NCBI RefSeq assembly: GCF_009755815.1 | Contig: NZ_WRPK01000010.1 | Location: 62,001 to 126,000 of the forward strand | Direction: 5' to 3' | Origin: Flavisphingomonas formosensis | GTDB taxonomy: Bacteria > Pseudomonadota > Alphaproteobacteria > Sphingomonadales > Sphingomonadaceae | DNA: 64,000 bases | Shown here: positions 48,864 through 56,945 of the stretch, piece by piece | Layout: each line of letters begins with the position of its first letter | Position numbering within the stretch: the first letter of the stretch is position 1 | Program-made: the position numbers and the translations under genes | The notes under the pieces: model-generated | The model's input: only the letters and a program-made list of their open reading frames with translations | Database searches by the model: none | What the model was told of the DNA's origin: nothing

Positions 48864-51149
48864 ATGGTGATCTCCGGCGTCCATGACGGCGTCCTGGTCG
48901 GCATATCGATCCTGATCGCGATCATGGCATCCTATACGGCACTCGATCTCGCCGGACGCATCCGCGCGTCGCAGGGGCGAGCCCGGCGGCTCTGGCTGAT
49001 CACCGCGGCCATCGCCATGGGCGGGGGAATCTGGGCGATGCACTTCGTCGCCATGCTGGCGCTGCGCCTGCCCGGTATGGAGATGAACTACGACCTGTCG
49101 CTCACCTTCCTCTCGGCCGTCGTAGCGATCCTCGTGACCGGGGCTGGCTTCGCGATGATGAGCGAGGCCCGCCGATCGCCGATCCGCCTGGCTGCGGCGG
49201 GACTGATCATGGGCCTCGGCATCGTTGCCATGCACTATATCGGCATGGCGGCCATGAAGATGAGCGGCCTGGATCTGCACTATGATCCGGCGTGGGTGAC
49301 GCTTTCCGTGGTCATCGCGATCGGCGCGGCCACGGGGGCGCTCTGGCTGGCCTCACGCAGCTCTCGGCAGATGGAAAGAATTTCCGCCGCTGCGCTGATG
49401 GGGTTTGCGATCGCCGGCATGCACTATGCGGGCATGCAGGGCGCGCTTTTCCTGGCGCATCCCGGGATGGCGATGATCCATGATAGCGGCGGCGTCGGCC
49501 AGACCGCGCTGGCGACCGCCGTGTCCGCCACCACCTTCCTGATCCTCTTCCTTTCGCTCGTCGCCGCCATGTTCGACCGGCGTTTCGCATTGCTCGCCCA
49601 ACGGGAGGCGGAGGGGCTGCGACGCAGCGAAGAACGGTTCCGCGCCCTCTATCGCGGTACCCCCCTGCCGCTCCATTCGCTGGATGCCGACGGCCGGATC
49701 GAGCATGTCAGCGAAACCTGGCTGCAGCTTCTCGGTTACAGCTACGAGGAAGTCGTCGGCAAACATCTGATCCGGTTCCTCACCAAGGAATCGGCGCGAC
49801 TCGCCCTCACCCGCGATTGGCCGGATCTGCTGCGCGCCGGGCGCATCACACCGCGCGAATATCGCGCCGTCGCCAAAGACGGCCAGCTGCTCGACGTGGT
49901 TTCGGCCGCCGAAGTGGAACGCGATGCGGATGGCACGCTGCACATATTGGGCGGGCTTACCGACATCACCGAACGCAAGCGCACCGAAGAAGCGCTTCGC
50001 CAATCCCAGAAGATCGAGGCGATCGGCCAGCTTACCGGCGGTGTCGCGCATGATTTCAACAATCTGCTCGCGGTCGTGATCGGCAATCTGGACCTGCTGC
50101 GCAAACATGTGCCCGACGACGAACCCAAGGCGCAACGCTTCCTGGCGAGCGCGATGGAAGGAGCACAGCGCGGCGCGGCGCTGACCCAACGCCTGCTCGC
50201 CTTCGCGCGCCGGCAGGATCTGCGGCCAGAGCCCGTCGATGTGCCACAGCTCGTCCGCGGCATGGCGGATATGCTGCAGCGCTCTCTCGGTCCGCGCATC
50301 CGCGTGGAAACCCACTTTCCACTCTCGCTGCGTCCGGCGCAGGCCGACGCCCATCAACTGGAGCTGGCGATCCTCAACCTGGCGGTCAACGCGCGCGACG
50401 CGATGCCGAACGGCGGCACGCTCAGCATCGCCGCGGACGCGCAGATGCTGCTGCCGGGCAACTCCGAAGGACTGGCCGCCGGCATCTACATCCACCTGAC
50501 CCTCACCGACGACGGCATCGGCATGGATGCGCAGACCCTGGCGCGCGCCAGCGAGCCCTTTTTCACGACCAAGGGCGTAGGCAAGGGTACCGGCCTCGGC
50601 CTCCCGATGGTGCAGGGCCTCGCCGCCCAGTCCGGCGGTCGTCTCGCGCTGAGGAGCGAGCCAGGGGTCGGCACCTCCGTCGAACTCTGGCTGCCGGTCG
50701 CGCAGAATCTGATCGAACCCAGGCCGGCGGCTGCCCCGTCTCGGCGCGACATGGCGCGCCTCCGCCCACGGTCGATCCTGGTGGTGGATGATGATCCGCT
50801 CGTCCTTGCCAATACGGTGGCCATGCTCGAGGATCTCGGCCACCAGCCGGTGCCCGCCACCTCGGGGCCGGAAGCGCTCGACAGGCTGCAAAGCGACATT
50901 CAGGTGGATCTGGTGATCAGCGATCAGCTCATGCCGGCAATGACGGGCACGGAGCTTGCCGATCGGATCCGGAGCAATCGCCCGAGCCTTCCGATCCTGC
51001 TGGTCAGCGGTTTCGCCGAATTCGGAGTCGAGGACCGCAAGGACCTGCCGATGCTCCGCAAACCATTTGATCAGCGGCAACTTGCCGATGCGATTGCCGA
51101 TGTCTCGACTTCGGCCGCGATCCTGCCGATGCGATTCCGGCGCACATAG
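48864..51149 (+). CDS. Hybrid sensor histidine kinase with MHYT, PAS and receiver domains
   Basis: 761-aa membrane sensor. Residues 1-235 form an MHYT domain with seven helices and the repeats [18 protein letters not shown] and [10 protein letters not shown], proposed to bind copper and sense gases. A PAS domain (255-370) follows, then HisKA with the phospho-accepting His396 in VAHDFNN, ATPase motifs [14 protein letters not shown] and GTGLGL, and a receiver domain with Asp687 and Lys733. It probably autophosphorylates and passes the phosphate to its own receiver. No response-regulator gene is adjacent. Confidence 0.93.
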   Translation: MVISGVHDGVLVGISILIAIMASYTALDLAGRIRASQGRARRLWLITAAIAMGGGIWAMHFVAMLALRLPGMEMNYDLSLTFLSAVVAILVTGAGFAMMSEARRSPIRLAAAGLIMGLGIVAMHYIGMAAMKMSGLDLHYDPAWVTLSVVIAIGAATGALWLASRSSRQMERISAAALMGFAIAGMHYAGMQGALFLAHPGMAMIHDSGGVGQTALATAVSATTFLILFLSLVAAMFDRRFALLAQREAEGLRRSEERFRALYRGTPLPLHSLDADGRIEHVSETWLQLLGYSYEEVVGKHLIRFLTKESARLALTRDWPDLLRAGRITPREYRAVAKDGQLLDVVSAAEVERDADGTLHILGGLTDITERKRTEEALRQSQKIEAIGQLTGGVAHDFNNLLAVVIGNLDLLRKHVPDDEPKAQRFLASAMEGAQRGAALTQRLLAFARRQDLRPEPVDVPQLVRGMADMLQRSLGPRIRVETHFPLSLRPAQADAHQLELAILNLAVNARDAMPNGGTLSIAADAQMLLPGNSEGLAAGIYIHLTLTDDGIGMDAQTLARASEPFFTTKGVGKGTGLGLPMVQGLAAQSGGRLALRSEPGVGTSVELWLPVAQNLIEPRPAAAPSRRDMARLRPRSILVVDDDPLVLANTVAMLEDLGHQPVPATSGPEALDRLQSDIQVDLVISDQLMPAMTGTELADRIRSNRPSLPILLVSGFAEFGVEDRKDLPMLRKPFDQRQLADAIADVSTSAAILPMRFRRT

Positions 51150-51161
51150 CGCCGCAGTCCT

Positions 51162-51806
51162 TCACGCAGCCGTCCGCCGGCCGATGCGCCATGCCCAGCC
51201 GGAGAGCGCCGCTGCCGCCATGCACGCCAACCACAGGCCGTCGAGACCGAGTCGCGCGAAGGCGAGAGCACCCGCCGCGGCTCCGCTGACCAGGCTGAGC
51301 CAGAGACCGAGATAGGGTATCCAGGCCGTTCGATCGCCGCCCAGCCAGGCTCCGGCCAGACGCTGCCCCAGCTTGACCAGCGCGCCCGTTATATAGGTCA
51401 CGCCGATCGTCACCTCGCCTTCATGCTGGAATACCGTATTCGTGCACCCCATGGTTGCGGCCATCGCACCGAGCGCGACGGCATCGAAGCCGATCCGCTG
51501 CAGCACCGCAGCCCCGAACAGGCCCATGGTCACCAAGCCCAACGCCGCCGCCTTGCGCATCTTCGGCACCAATGCCGTGAGGATCGATCCGCCCATGACA
51601 CCGGCCACGAAGGCGGCGATCAGTCCCGCTGCCACCGCAGCTGCACCCGATCCCTGTGCCAGGCCGATGCCGAGCCGCGTGGAATTGCCGCTCATGAAGG
51701 AAACGAACAGGCCGCCGAGCTTGAGGAAACCCATGGCATCGACATAGCCTGCGAGGACCGCGAGACCGAAAGCAAGCGAACGCCGGGAAGGATCGTAGCG
51801 AAGCAT
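51162..51806 (-). CDS. YoaK family protein (DUF1275)
   Basis: 214-aa inner membrane protein with about six hydrophobic helices. The N-terminal FGLAVLAGYVDAMGFLKLGGLFVSFMSGNSTRLGIGL is the DUF1275 signature, with further MGCTNTVFQHEGEVTIGVTYITGALVKLG. The family has no settled function. It ends 12 bases from the convergent kinase gene. Confidence 0.88.
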   Translation of the reverse strand: MLRYDPSRRSLAFGLAVLAGYVDAMGFLKLGGLFVSFMSGNSTRLGIGLAQGSGAAAVAAGLIAAFVAGVMGGSILTALVPKMRKAAALGLVTMGLFGAAVLQRIGFDAVALGAMAATMGCTNTVFQHEGEVTIGVTYITGALVKLGQRLAGAWLGGDRTAWIPYLGLWLSLVSGAAAGALAFARLGLDGLWLACMAAAALSGWAWRIGRRTAA

Positions 51807-51865
51807 GGCCGAATGGTAAGGATGTCAAGGCGCGGGCGGCAAGCCGACCGGCACATGATAAATGC

Positions 51866-51896
51866 AAAAAAGACCCGGCCCCAGAGGGGCCGGGCC
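51866..51896 (-). terminator. Strong intrinsic terminator on the minus strand
   Basis: Nine-base perfect GC-rich arms (51874-51882 and 51886-51894) with a three-base loop, followed on the minus strand by TTTTTT (51871-51866). It is oriented to stop transcription arriving from the 60-aa gene or from the candidate small RNA upstream. Confidence 0.8.
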
Positions 51897-52050
51897 ATGA
51901 AAGGTCCACCTGACGGTGTCCTTCGGGTCGCGGATCGAAGATACTGCACTGCAAAACCCGGTACATCCCCCGAACGGGGGATGCCCGACCTTTTCCGCAC
52001 GCCCAAATCATTGGGAAAAGAGCTCATCAAACTGGCCCGACCCCGGGACT
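51866..52050 (-). ncRNA. Candidate structured small RNA (possibly 6S-like)
   Basis: The 60-aa gene is followed by about 185 bases without coding potential ending in a strong terminator. On the minus strand, GGGGTCGGGCCA (52044-52033) can pair with TGGCCCGGCCCC (51897-51886) over 12 bp (one G-U), enclosing 135 bases. Inside is a long hairpin at 51951-51998 with an apical CATCCCCC-GTTC-GGGGGATG stem. A closing stem, internal open region and apical hairpin over ~180 nt is the 6S RNA layout, but conserved 6S sequence cannot be verified by eye. The 3' arm is shared with the terminator, so the two structures exclude each other; an attenuator-like element is an alternative. Confidence 0.45.
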
Positions 52051-52061
52051 TGGCAACTGCC

Positions 52062-52244
52062 CTATCGTTCCACTTGTCTCCGCGCGATCTTGGCCGCGCA
52101 CCGGAGACGGCGGCCGGTTTCTGCCGCGGCCGCAGGCGTCAGCGATACCGCGACGCCGTCCGGCCCGTCGACGAGCACCTGACCTTCCTCAGCCGTCACC
52201 TCCGCCGGTTCGTCCCAGGGTTCATCCGATTTGATATCGCTCAT
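52062..52244 (-). CDS. Small acidic hypothetical protein, 60 aa, EcfG-driven
   Basis: 60-aa soluble protein beginning MSDIKSDEPWDEPAEVTAEE, then VLVDGPDGVAVSLTPAAAAETGRRL and a basic C-terminus ending KIARRQVER. The pattern VDGPDGVAVSLTPxAAxETxRRL recurs in my memory of sphingomonad small proteins but no named family was recalled. An exact EcfG promoter lies 26 bases upstream of the ATG, indicating general-stress induction. The tail of its transcript may contain the structured RNA described at 51866-52050. Confidence 0.7.
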   Translation of the reverse strand: MSDIKSDEPWDEPAEVTAEEGQVLVDGPDGVAVSLTPAAAAETGRRLRCAAKIARRQVER

Positions 52245-52269
52245 GGAACAGTCCTATCATGAAGCCAGA

Positions 52270-52295
52270 AACGAAAACCGGCGCGCGGCCGTTCC
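52270..52295 (-). promoter_or_regulatory. EcfG promoter for the 60-aa protein gene
   Basis: On the minus strand GGAAC (52295-52291), 17 bases, CGTT (52273-52270): exact consensus. It lies within the short divergent region shared with the Crp/Fnr gene, which begins only 13 bases beyond, so the two transcription units may interfere. Confidence 0.7.
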
Positions 52296-52307
52296 AAAGG
52301 ATGTCCC

Positions 52308-53015
52308 ATGCTGTCCCGTATTTTCCTGACCGCGCACCCCACCCCCCGCCTCAGCGACGAGGAATGTGCGCAGCTTGAGGCGGCGATCGCGCGCACGGTG
52401 AATTTCGATGCCCGCTCGATCATCGTGCGGGAGAATCAACCGCTCACCAATTGCACGCTGCTGCTCGCGGGAATCGCCTATCGCTACAAGGATACGGAGG
52501 AAGGCAAACGCCAAATCCTGGCGTTGCATTATCCCGGCGATTTCGTCGATCTCCACAGCTATCCGCTGAAGCGCCTGGAACATACCGTCGGAGCGCTCAC
52601 TGCCGTACAGATGGCGGTCGTACCGCATGACGCGATCTGCCGGCTCACCGAAACGTCGTCTAGGCTCACCGAACTGCTCTGGAAGAGCACACTCGTCGAT
52701 GCAGCGATGAACCGCGAGTGGCTCACCTCCGTCGGCGCGCGCGCGGGCGTGGCGCGCGTCGCCCATCTGTTCTGCGAAGCCTATGTCCGCTTGCGCATGA
52801 TCGGGGGGACGCGCGGCTGGACTTTCGATTTCCCGCTCACGCAGCTCGATCTCGGCGAGGCCACCGGCCTTACCTCCGTCCACGCCAATCGCATGCTGCG
52901 CCGATTGCGCGAACCGGGAATTCTCACCTTCCGAAACGGCGTAGCCTCGATCGGCGATTGGCAGAAGCTCTGTGAAATCGCCGAATTCGACGACAACTAC
53001 CTGTTCCTGGACTAG
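52308..53015 (+). CDS. Crp/Fnr family transcriptional regulator
   Basis: 235-aa regulator. The N-terminal cyclic-nucleotide-binding-like beta barrel (residues about 15-130) contains LALHYPGDFVDLHSYPL; it lacks the clustered N-terminal cysteines of Fnr. The C-terminal HTH_Crp domain (about 150-225) has FPLTQLDLGEATGLTSVHANRMLRRLREPGILTFRNG when read through, with recognition helix SVHANRMLRRL. Sphingomonads hold many such paralogues with unknown signals. It lacks a strong ribosome binding site before ATG 52308, whose AAAGGATGTCCC leader is marginal. Confidence 0.9.
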   Translation: MLSRIFLTAHPTPRLSDEECAQLEAAIARTVNFDARSIIVRENQPLTNCTLLLAGIAYRYKDTEEGKRQILALHYPGDFVDLHSYPLKRLEHTVGALTAVQMAVVPHDAICRLTETSSRLTELLWKSTLVDAAMNREWLTSVGARAGVARVAHLFCEAYVRLRMIGGTRGWTFDFPLTQLDLGEATGLTSVHANRMLRRLREPGILTFRNGVASIGDWQKLCEIAEFDDNYLFLD

Positions 53016-53380
53016 ACGAAGACCGGCGTTCGCGCCCAGCTTGCGCTGCTGCTCCCGGGCTTGCCGACCGTTGGGCTAGACGGCACCACAACGGACGCGC
53101 TTCTGCCATTCATCCTGCGCGTCAGCATCCCCTTTCTGCTCGCTTATCCAGCGTTCACCCTTGCCGCCTCCGCCCGCGCGCATGCCCGATCCGATCCTGC
53201 GCACACGCCGAACGGCGCGTCATGCAGGCGATGCTCGCAGCGGAAAAGCTCGGCAGGGATGCCGTCCAAAAAGGGCACGACCATCCGTCCGCGGACAACG
53301 AAAAATCGGGGAAGCCGGCCGATCCGCCGATAGTAGCGGCGCGATGAACTGGTGAGGCTTGCGACACGCAACGACGGGCC
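53016..53380. other. Intergenic region without recognised gene
   Basis: 365 bases between the Crp/Fnr gene and the EcfG promoter of the small membrane protein gene. Candidate ORFs on both strands are Arg/Pro-rich and lack ribosome binding sites. A short hairpin-forming stretch was not identified. Confidence 0.35.
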
Positions 53381-53406
53381 GGAACGCTTTGGCGGGCCAG
53401 CACGTT
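53381..53406 (+). promoter_or_regulatory. EcfG promoter for the 48-aa membrane protein gene
   Basis: GGAAC (53381-53385), 17 bases, CGTT (53403-53406): exact consensus. The -10 end is 51 bases upstream of ATG 53458. Confidence 0.7.
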
Positions 53407-53457
53407 TCTGTTCACATCCCGGCGCGAAGCTGGGTACGAACAGCGGAGTTTCCAACA

Positions 53458-53604
53458 ATGCTCTGGACCCTTGTCGTCATCCTCCTCGTCCTTTGGCTGC
53501 TGGGCTTCTCCTTTCACGTCGCGGGCGGGCTCATTCATCTCCTGCTGGTAGTCGCCCTTGTCGTGGGGCTGATCCAGCTTTTCACCGGCCGTCGCGCGGT
53601 TTAG
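53458..53604 (+). CDS. Lmo0937 family small membrane protein, 48 aa
   Basis: 48-aa protein with two hydrophobic helices (MLWTLVVILLVLWLLGFSF and GGLIHLLLVVALVVGLIQL) and a basic end GRRAV. This matches the lmo0937 family of small membrane proteins found in many bacteria as stress-induced genes. GGAG precedes the ATG. An exact EcfG promoter lies upstream, agreeing with stress regulation. The longer frame opening at 53359 begins before the promoter -10 and is rejected. Confidence 0.85.
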   Translation: MLWTLVVILLVLWLLGFSFHVAGGLIHLLLVVALVVGLIQLFTGRRAV

Positions 53605-53622
53605 CGAGGCGAAACATTCCCT

Positions 53623-53653
53623 CCGTCATGCTGAACGCGCGTCAGCATGACGG
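53623..53653. repeat. REP-like intergenic hairpin
   Basis: Twelve-base perfect arms CCGTCATGCTGA and TCAGCATGACGG with a seven-base loop, after the 48-aa gene. Hairpins of this TCATGCTGA type recur between genes in sphingomonad genomes, so this may be a dispersed repeat that also serves as terminator. Confidence 0.5.
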
Positions 53654-53692
53654 ACGTCGAAGCGATAAGCCTTGTAAGCGCCGAGTGAGCGA

Positions 53693-54184
53693 CTATCCCC
53701 GCCTCAGCCAGCCCGGCGCTGCATGCCCCGGCCCGCGTGGCGCGGCGCCGGTCGGGAAAGCATAGCCCAGCACGTTGGGATTGCCGTCGAACCACACCGC
53801 CGTTCCCGTCCGGTGCGTGATACGCCAGCCAACCGCCGTCCGCGCCAGCGTATCGTCATACCAGCCGCCGATCACCAGATGCGGATCGGGCGCGAGCGCA
53901 TTGAGGCTGTGCTGAGCGACGAAATAGGTGCGCGCATGTGCGATATCGCCATCAATGTTTATCGCCGGCAGTCCGAGGTGATGCTGTGTTCCATCGAGCT
54001 GGGCCAAGTTTTCGCGGCATAGGCTGCCGTAGCTCGCCGGATCGAACGTGCCTGTGTTGGCGAGTTCGATCTTCGCGTCGGGGGTGAACACAATGTCGAA
54101 CAGATCGATATCGCGCGTATCCACCGCGATCACATAGGTGGCTATCGCATTCTGAATCGCGATCCAGTCGTCCGCGCTGCTCAT
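53693..54184 (-). CDS. Nuclear transport factor 2 family protein (SnoaL-like)
   Basis: 163-aa cone-shaped alpha+beta barrel protein. DDWIAIQNAIATYVIAVDTRDIDLFDIVFTPDAKIELANTG when read through is the typical opening; HHLGLPAINIDGDIAHARTYFVAQH and TAVGWRITHRTG form the sheet. Members are isomerases, dehydratases or hydrolases; residues W7, D23 and D31-like positions are retained but a specific reaction cannot be assigned. It is the last gene of an operon with SRPBCC and Rieske genes. Confidence 0.85.
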   Translation of the reverse strand: MSSADDWIAIQNAIATYVIAVDTRDIDLFDIVFTPDAKIELANTGTFDPASYGSLCRENLAQLDGTQHHLGLPAINIDGDIAHARTYFVAQHSLNALAPDPHLVIGGWYDDTLARTAVGWRITHRTGTAVWFDGNPNVLGYAFPTGAAPRGPGHAAPGWLRRG

Positions 54185-54221
54185 TCCGATCCCTCCAGTC
54201 CGTGTCCCGTGGAACGATGGA

Positions 54222-54746
54222 TCACGCCGCTTCCGGCGTCCACTGCTTCATCGCACCCGACATATCGCCGCGCGCAAAAGCCTCGGCCCGTGCCTTGAGA
54301 GCACGAGCACTGTCATCAAACGCACGTTTCACCCAACCGCCGCAAAAGCGCATCACATGGACGCCCGTCTCGCCGAGGAAGGCGTCGCTCGACTGGTAGC
54401 GACAACGATCGGGACCCAGCGGCTCGATTGTCTGGTCGCGGCGCGCGGCGTAAGGCCATGCCTCGTTCCAATAGGCTTCCCAGGACAAGCGCCGCTCGGG
54501 CTCGAATGCGCAGACATATTCAACGTTGGTCGCCAGCCGGCCGGGTGCCGTATAGTCGTTCAGCGTCATATAGACCGGATCACCCATCTTCAGCGTCGAG
54601 CGAGCGTGGACGCAGAATGGGTTCCACTCTCCGTAGCGGTCTAGATCGATCAGGATCGACCAGACGATCGACGCGGGCGCATCGATCTCCACCGCGTCGG
54701 AACGCACCACATTGGCCTCGTCATAATAGGTCTTGGGATCGTTCAT
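54222..54746 (-). CDS. SRPBCC family protein
   Basis: 174-aa START/Bet v1-like domain with a hydrophobic ligand cavity. SDAVEIDAPASIVWSILIDLDRYGEWNPF is the family opening and FLGETGVHVMRFCGGWVKRAFDD the C-terminal helix. Such proteins bind or cyclise hydrophobic molecules. Its position between a Rieske oxygenase and a SnoaL-like gene suggests a catabolic or modifying role. Starts at ATG 54746; Rieske gene stop is 35 bases upstream. Confidence 0.88.
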   Translation of the reverse strand: MNDPKTYYDEANVVRSDAVEIDAPASIVWSILIDLDRYGEWNPFCVHARSTLKMGDPVYMTLNDYTAPGRLATNVEYVCAFEPERRLSWEAYWNEAWPYAARRDQTIEPLGPDRCRYQSSDAFLGETGVHVMRFCGGWVKRAFDDSARALKARAEAFARGDMSGAMKQWTPEAA

Positions 54747-54781
54747 GGCGTCCTCTCCTCTTCTGTCTCATAGGCTGGAGG

Positions 54782-55852
54782 TCAGGCGGCCTCGACGCTC
54801 GGATGCGCCGGCACGTCCTGCGTGCGATGCAGTCCGTTCGCGCGCGCCTGATATTCGGCCGCGCGAGCGCGGGGATTGTAGAATTGGCGATACCAGGCGC
54901 GCGAGCGCGGGAATGGTCCGTCGGTCGGCAGGCGCAGGATATGGATCGCCGGCCCCTTGGTGCGCCATATCTCGAAGTCCTGCGAGAAGGCGGCAAGGCC
55001 GATGTCGTGGTAGGCGCGGTTCATCTCCAGGTCCGCCGGGGAATGCGGGACGGATTGGCCCCGCGTGATCAGGCCGTGCCAGATCTGCGTGACGCCATCC
55101 TCCTTCGGCGTGTGCAGGATGATCTGCACCGCATCGGTCTCGCCGCTGTAGCGCGCAATCAGGATGCCAGGGCCGGTGTACATGGCGTCGCTGTCGAGCA
55201 CGCCATCCTCGCTCGTCGTCATCGTCTCATGGCCGCCGCCAGAGCGCTGCCGCGCGGTGATGCCGTCGAAGATATTGTCGAAATAGGCCATGATCTGGCC
55301 GTGGATGGGGCCGAAATGGCGAGTATCGCCAATATTGTCGATGATCTCCTGCGGATGCACCGGGATCGTGCCGAGATCGTCGAACGTGCAGCGTACCCAA
55401 TAGGGATCCTGCCACTCGGGCAGATCGGGCAACGCATAATCCGGCTCGCCCGCCTCGGGATCGTGCCAGGCGAAGACACAGCCGAACCGCTCCTCGACGG
55501 GATAGGAACGCACCTTCGCCGCAGGCGGCATCGGCCCCTTATAATAAGGCACATGATCGCAACGGCCGTCCGGTCCGAAGCGCCAGGCATGATAGGGACA
55601 ACGGATCGAATCGCCCTCGATCCGCCGCGCCGCGGCTCCCGAGGTCTGCTCCGCCGCGAGATGCGCCTGCATGTGCGGACAATAGGCATCCATCAGCACG
55701 ACGCGGCCGGATTCGCCGCGGTAGATGACAAGATCGCGCCCAAACATCCTGAGCGGCTTCGGCGCCCCGACCGCATCGCTCGATGGGGCCACCATGAACC
55801 AGCCGCGGGGGAAGGTGAATTCCCCGAGCCCATAATCCGCCGTCGTCGCCAA
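54782..55852 (-). CDS. Rieske 2Fe-2S aromatic ring-hydroxylating-type oxygenase (locus A)
   Basis: 356-aa terminal oxygenase component. The N-terminal Rieske domain holds CPHMQAHL (Cys58, His60) and CPYHAW (Cys85, His88). The catalytic domain has IIDNIGDTRHFGPIHG with the mononuclear iron ligands. The start is TTG 55852, with AGGAGAGGT optimally placed; earlier ATGs in the frame have no such signal and precede the domain. It heads an operon with SRPBCC and SnoaL genes, and is divergent from an XRE regulator. No ferredoxin or reductase is encoded nearby. Confidence 0.9.
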   Translation of the reverse strand: MATTADYGLGEFTFPRGWFMVAPSSDAVGAPKPLRMFGRDLVIYRGESGRVVLMDAYCPHMQAHLAAEQTSGAAARRIEGDSIRCPYHAWRFGPDGRCDHVPYYKGPMPPAAKVRSYPVEERFGCVFAWHDPEAGEPDYALPDLPEWQDPYWVRCTFDDLGTIPVHPQEIIDNIGDTRHFGPIHGQIMAYFDNIFDGITARQRSGGGHETMTTSEDGVLDSDAMYTGPGILIARYSGETDAVQIILHTPKEDGVTQIWHGLITRGQSVPHSPADLEMNRAYHDIGLAAFSQDFEIWRTKGPAIHILRLPTDGPFPRSRAWYRQFYNPRARAAEYQARANGLHRTQDVPAHPSVEAA

Positions 55853-55940
55853 GGCACCTCTCCTCTTCGCCCAAGCACGTCTATCGATGGCGTCTGCATG
55901 TCCCGACACTGCGCGCGGATCAACGCACCGCTTTGGCATG

Positions 55941-55979
55941 TGATCATTGGATGATAGGATATCGATCACCAGATGATCA
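55941..55979. promoter_or_regulatory. Candidate operator between Rieske A and XRE genes
   Basis: TGATCATTGG (55941-55950) and CCAGATGATCA (55969-55979) form an imperfect inverted repeat with several TGATCA-like half sites between. It sits 18 bases before the regulator ATG and 88 bases from the Rieske start, so the XRE protein may bind it to control both. Confidence 0.45.
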
Positions 55980-55996
55980 ATAGTTCAGGATTTGTG

Positions 55997-56737
55997 ATGA
56001 ACCACCCGCGGCCGGGCGCCACGTCGCTCCTGACCCAGCTCCGCGCCGAGCTTCGCCGCGCGGGTCTTACCGCGAAAGCGATCGGCGATCGGCTGGGGGT
56101 TGCCGAACCGACGGTCCGCCGCTGGCTCAACGGCCAGGGCCTGACCCTCGACCGGCTCGACGCGCTGTGCGCGCTTGCAGGCACGGATATCCGCGATCTG
56201 GCGGCCGCGGCGCCCTCCGGCGGAGCCACCCGCTTCACCCTCGCGCAGGAGCGTATCCTGGCCGCGGACCGCGCCCTCGCCTTCCTGTTCTTCGCTATCC
56301 TCAACGGTTGGCAGCCGGACGCATTCGAGCGCGAATTCGGGGTGCCCCAGCCCCGCGTCGCAGCTTATCTGCAGCGGCTCGATCGCCTCGGCCTGATCGC
56401 GATCGGTGCCGGCGGCCGCGTACGCCCGCTCACCGACCGCGCCGTTTCCTGGCAGCGCGGCGGCCCCCTGGCGGTTGCCTTCGATCGGACCGTCAAGCAT
56501 CTCTTCCTGACCCTGGATTATGGCGCTGAAGATGCGCGCTATGTCGCGGACATGGTCCGCCTCGGCGAGGGCGGCCGTGCGCGCGTGCAGGCGCTGTTCG
56601 AAGCGCTGCGGCTCGAGATCCATAGGATTGCGGAGCAGGAGCGCATGACGCCGTCGGAGCCGGCGGACTGGACCGCGCTGTTCCTGCTCGTGCGCCCGCT
56701 CGACATGGCCGAGGTCGGCGAGGGCATGGCCGCGTAG
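55997..56737 (+). CDS. XRE family helix-turn-helix regulator with C-terminal sensor-like domain
   Basis: 246-aa regulator. The N-terminal Cro/CI-type HTH reads LRRAGLTAKAIGDRLGVAEPTVRRWLNGQGLTLDRLDALCALAG when read through (residues about 19-62). The rest is alpha-helical, with a second winged-helix-like stretch FEREFGVPQPRVAAYLQRLDRLGLIAIG. Divergently transcribed from Rieske A. ATG 55997 has CAGGA upstream; an ATG 24 bases earlier is possible. The ligand is unknown. Confidence 0.85.
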   Translation: MNHPRPGATSLLTQLRAELRRAGLTAKAIGDRLGVAEPTVRRWLNGQGLTLDRLDALCALAGTDIRDLAAAAPSGGATRFTLAQERILAADRALAFLFFAILNGWQPDAFEREFGVPQPRVAAYLQRLDRLGLIAIGAGGRVRPLTDRAVSWQRGGPLAVAFDRTVKHLFLTLDYGAEDARYVADMVRLGEGGRARVQALFEALRLEIHRIAEQERMTPSEPADWTALFLLVRPLDMAEVGEGMAA

Positions 56738-56762
56738 CCTTCTCCCGCCTAAGAGCTACGGT

Positions 56763-56911
56763 ATTCACATATCATTGATTTGGAGCTCTTGTTCTTCGTC
56801 ACCCCAGCGGAAGCTGGGGTCGCCCTCCACAGTCGCCCGGCTGCTTTTTGAGAGCGATGCCAGCTTTCGCTGGCATGACGCAGGAAAACGCGACCACAAT
56901 GATGTGTGAAT
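56763..56911. repeat. 149-bp inverted-repeat-bounded element with two internal hairpins
   Basis: Outer arms ATTCACATATCATTG (56763-56777) and CAATGATGTGTGAAT (56897-56911) are complementary at 14 of 15 positions. Inside are two perfect eight-base hairpins: ACCCCAGC-GGAA-GCTGGGGT (56801-56820) and ATGCCAGC-TTTC-GCTGGCAT (56857-56876). The GGAA/TTTC hairpins resemble a dispersed proteobacterial repeat type; the outer arms make the whole look like a small non-autonomous element. It lies between convergent XRE and Rieske B genes. Confidence 0.55.
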
Positions 56912-56945
56912 CCCTTGGCTCGGGAGCGGGAGAGGGAGAAGGAGC

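Noticed and set aside
53359-53604. Long form of the 48-aa membrane protein (81 aa)
   Set aside because: It would start upstream of the EcfG promoter, so the transcript cannot encode it; the internal ATG at 53458 has its own GGAG.
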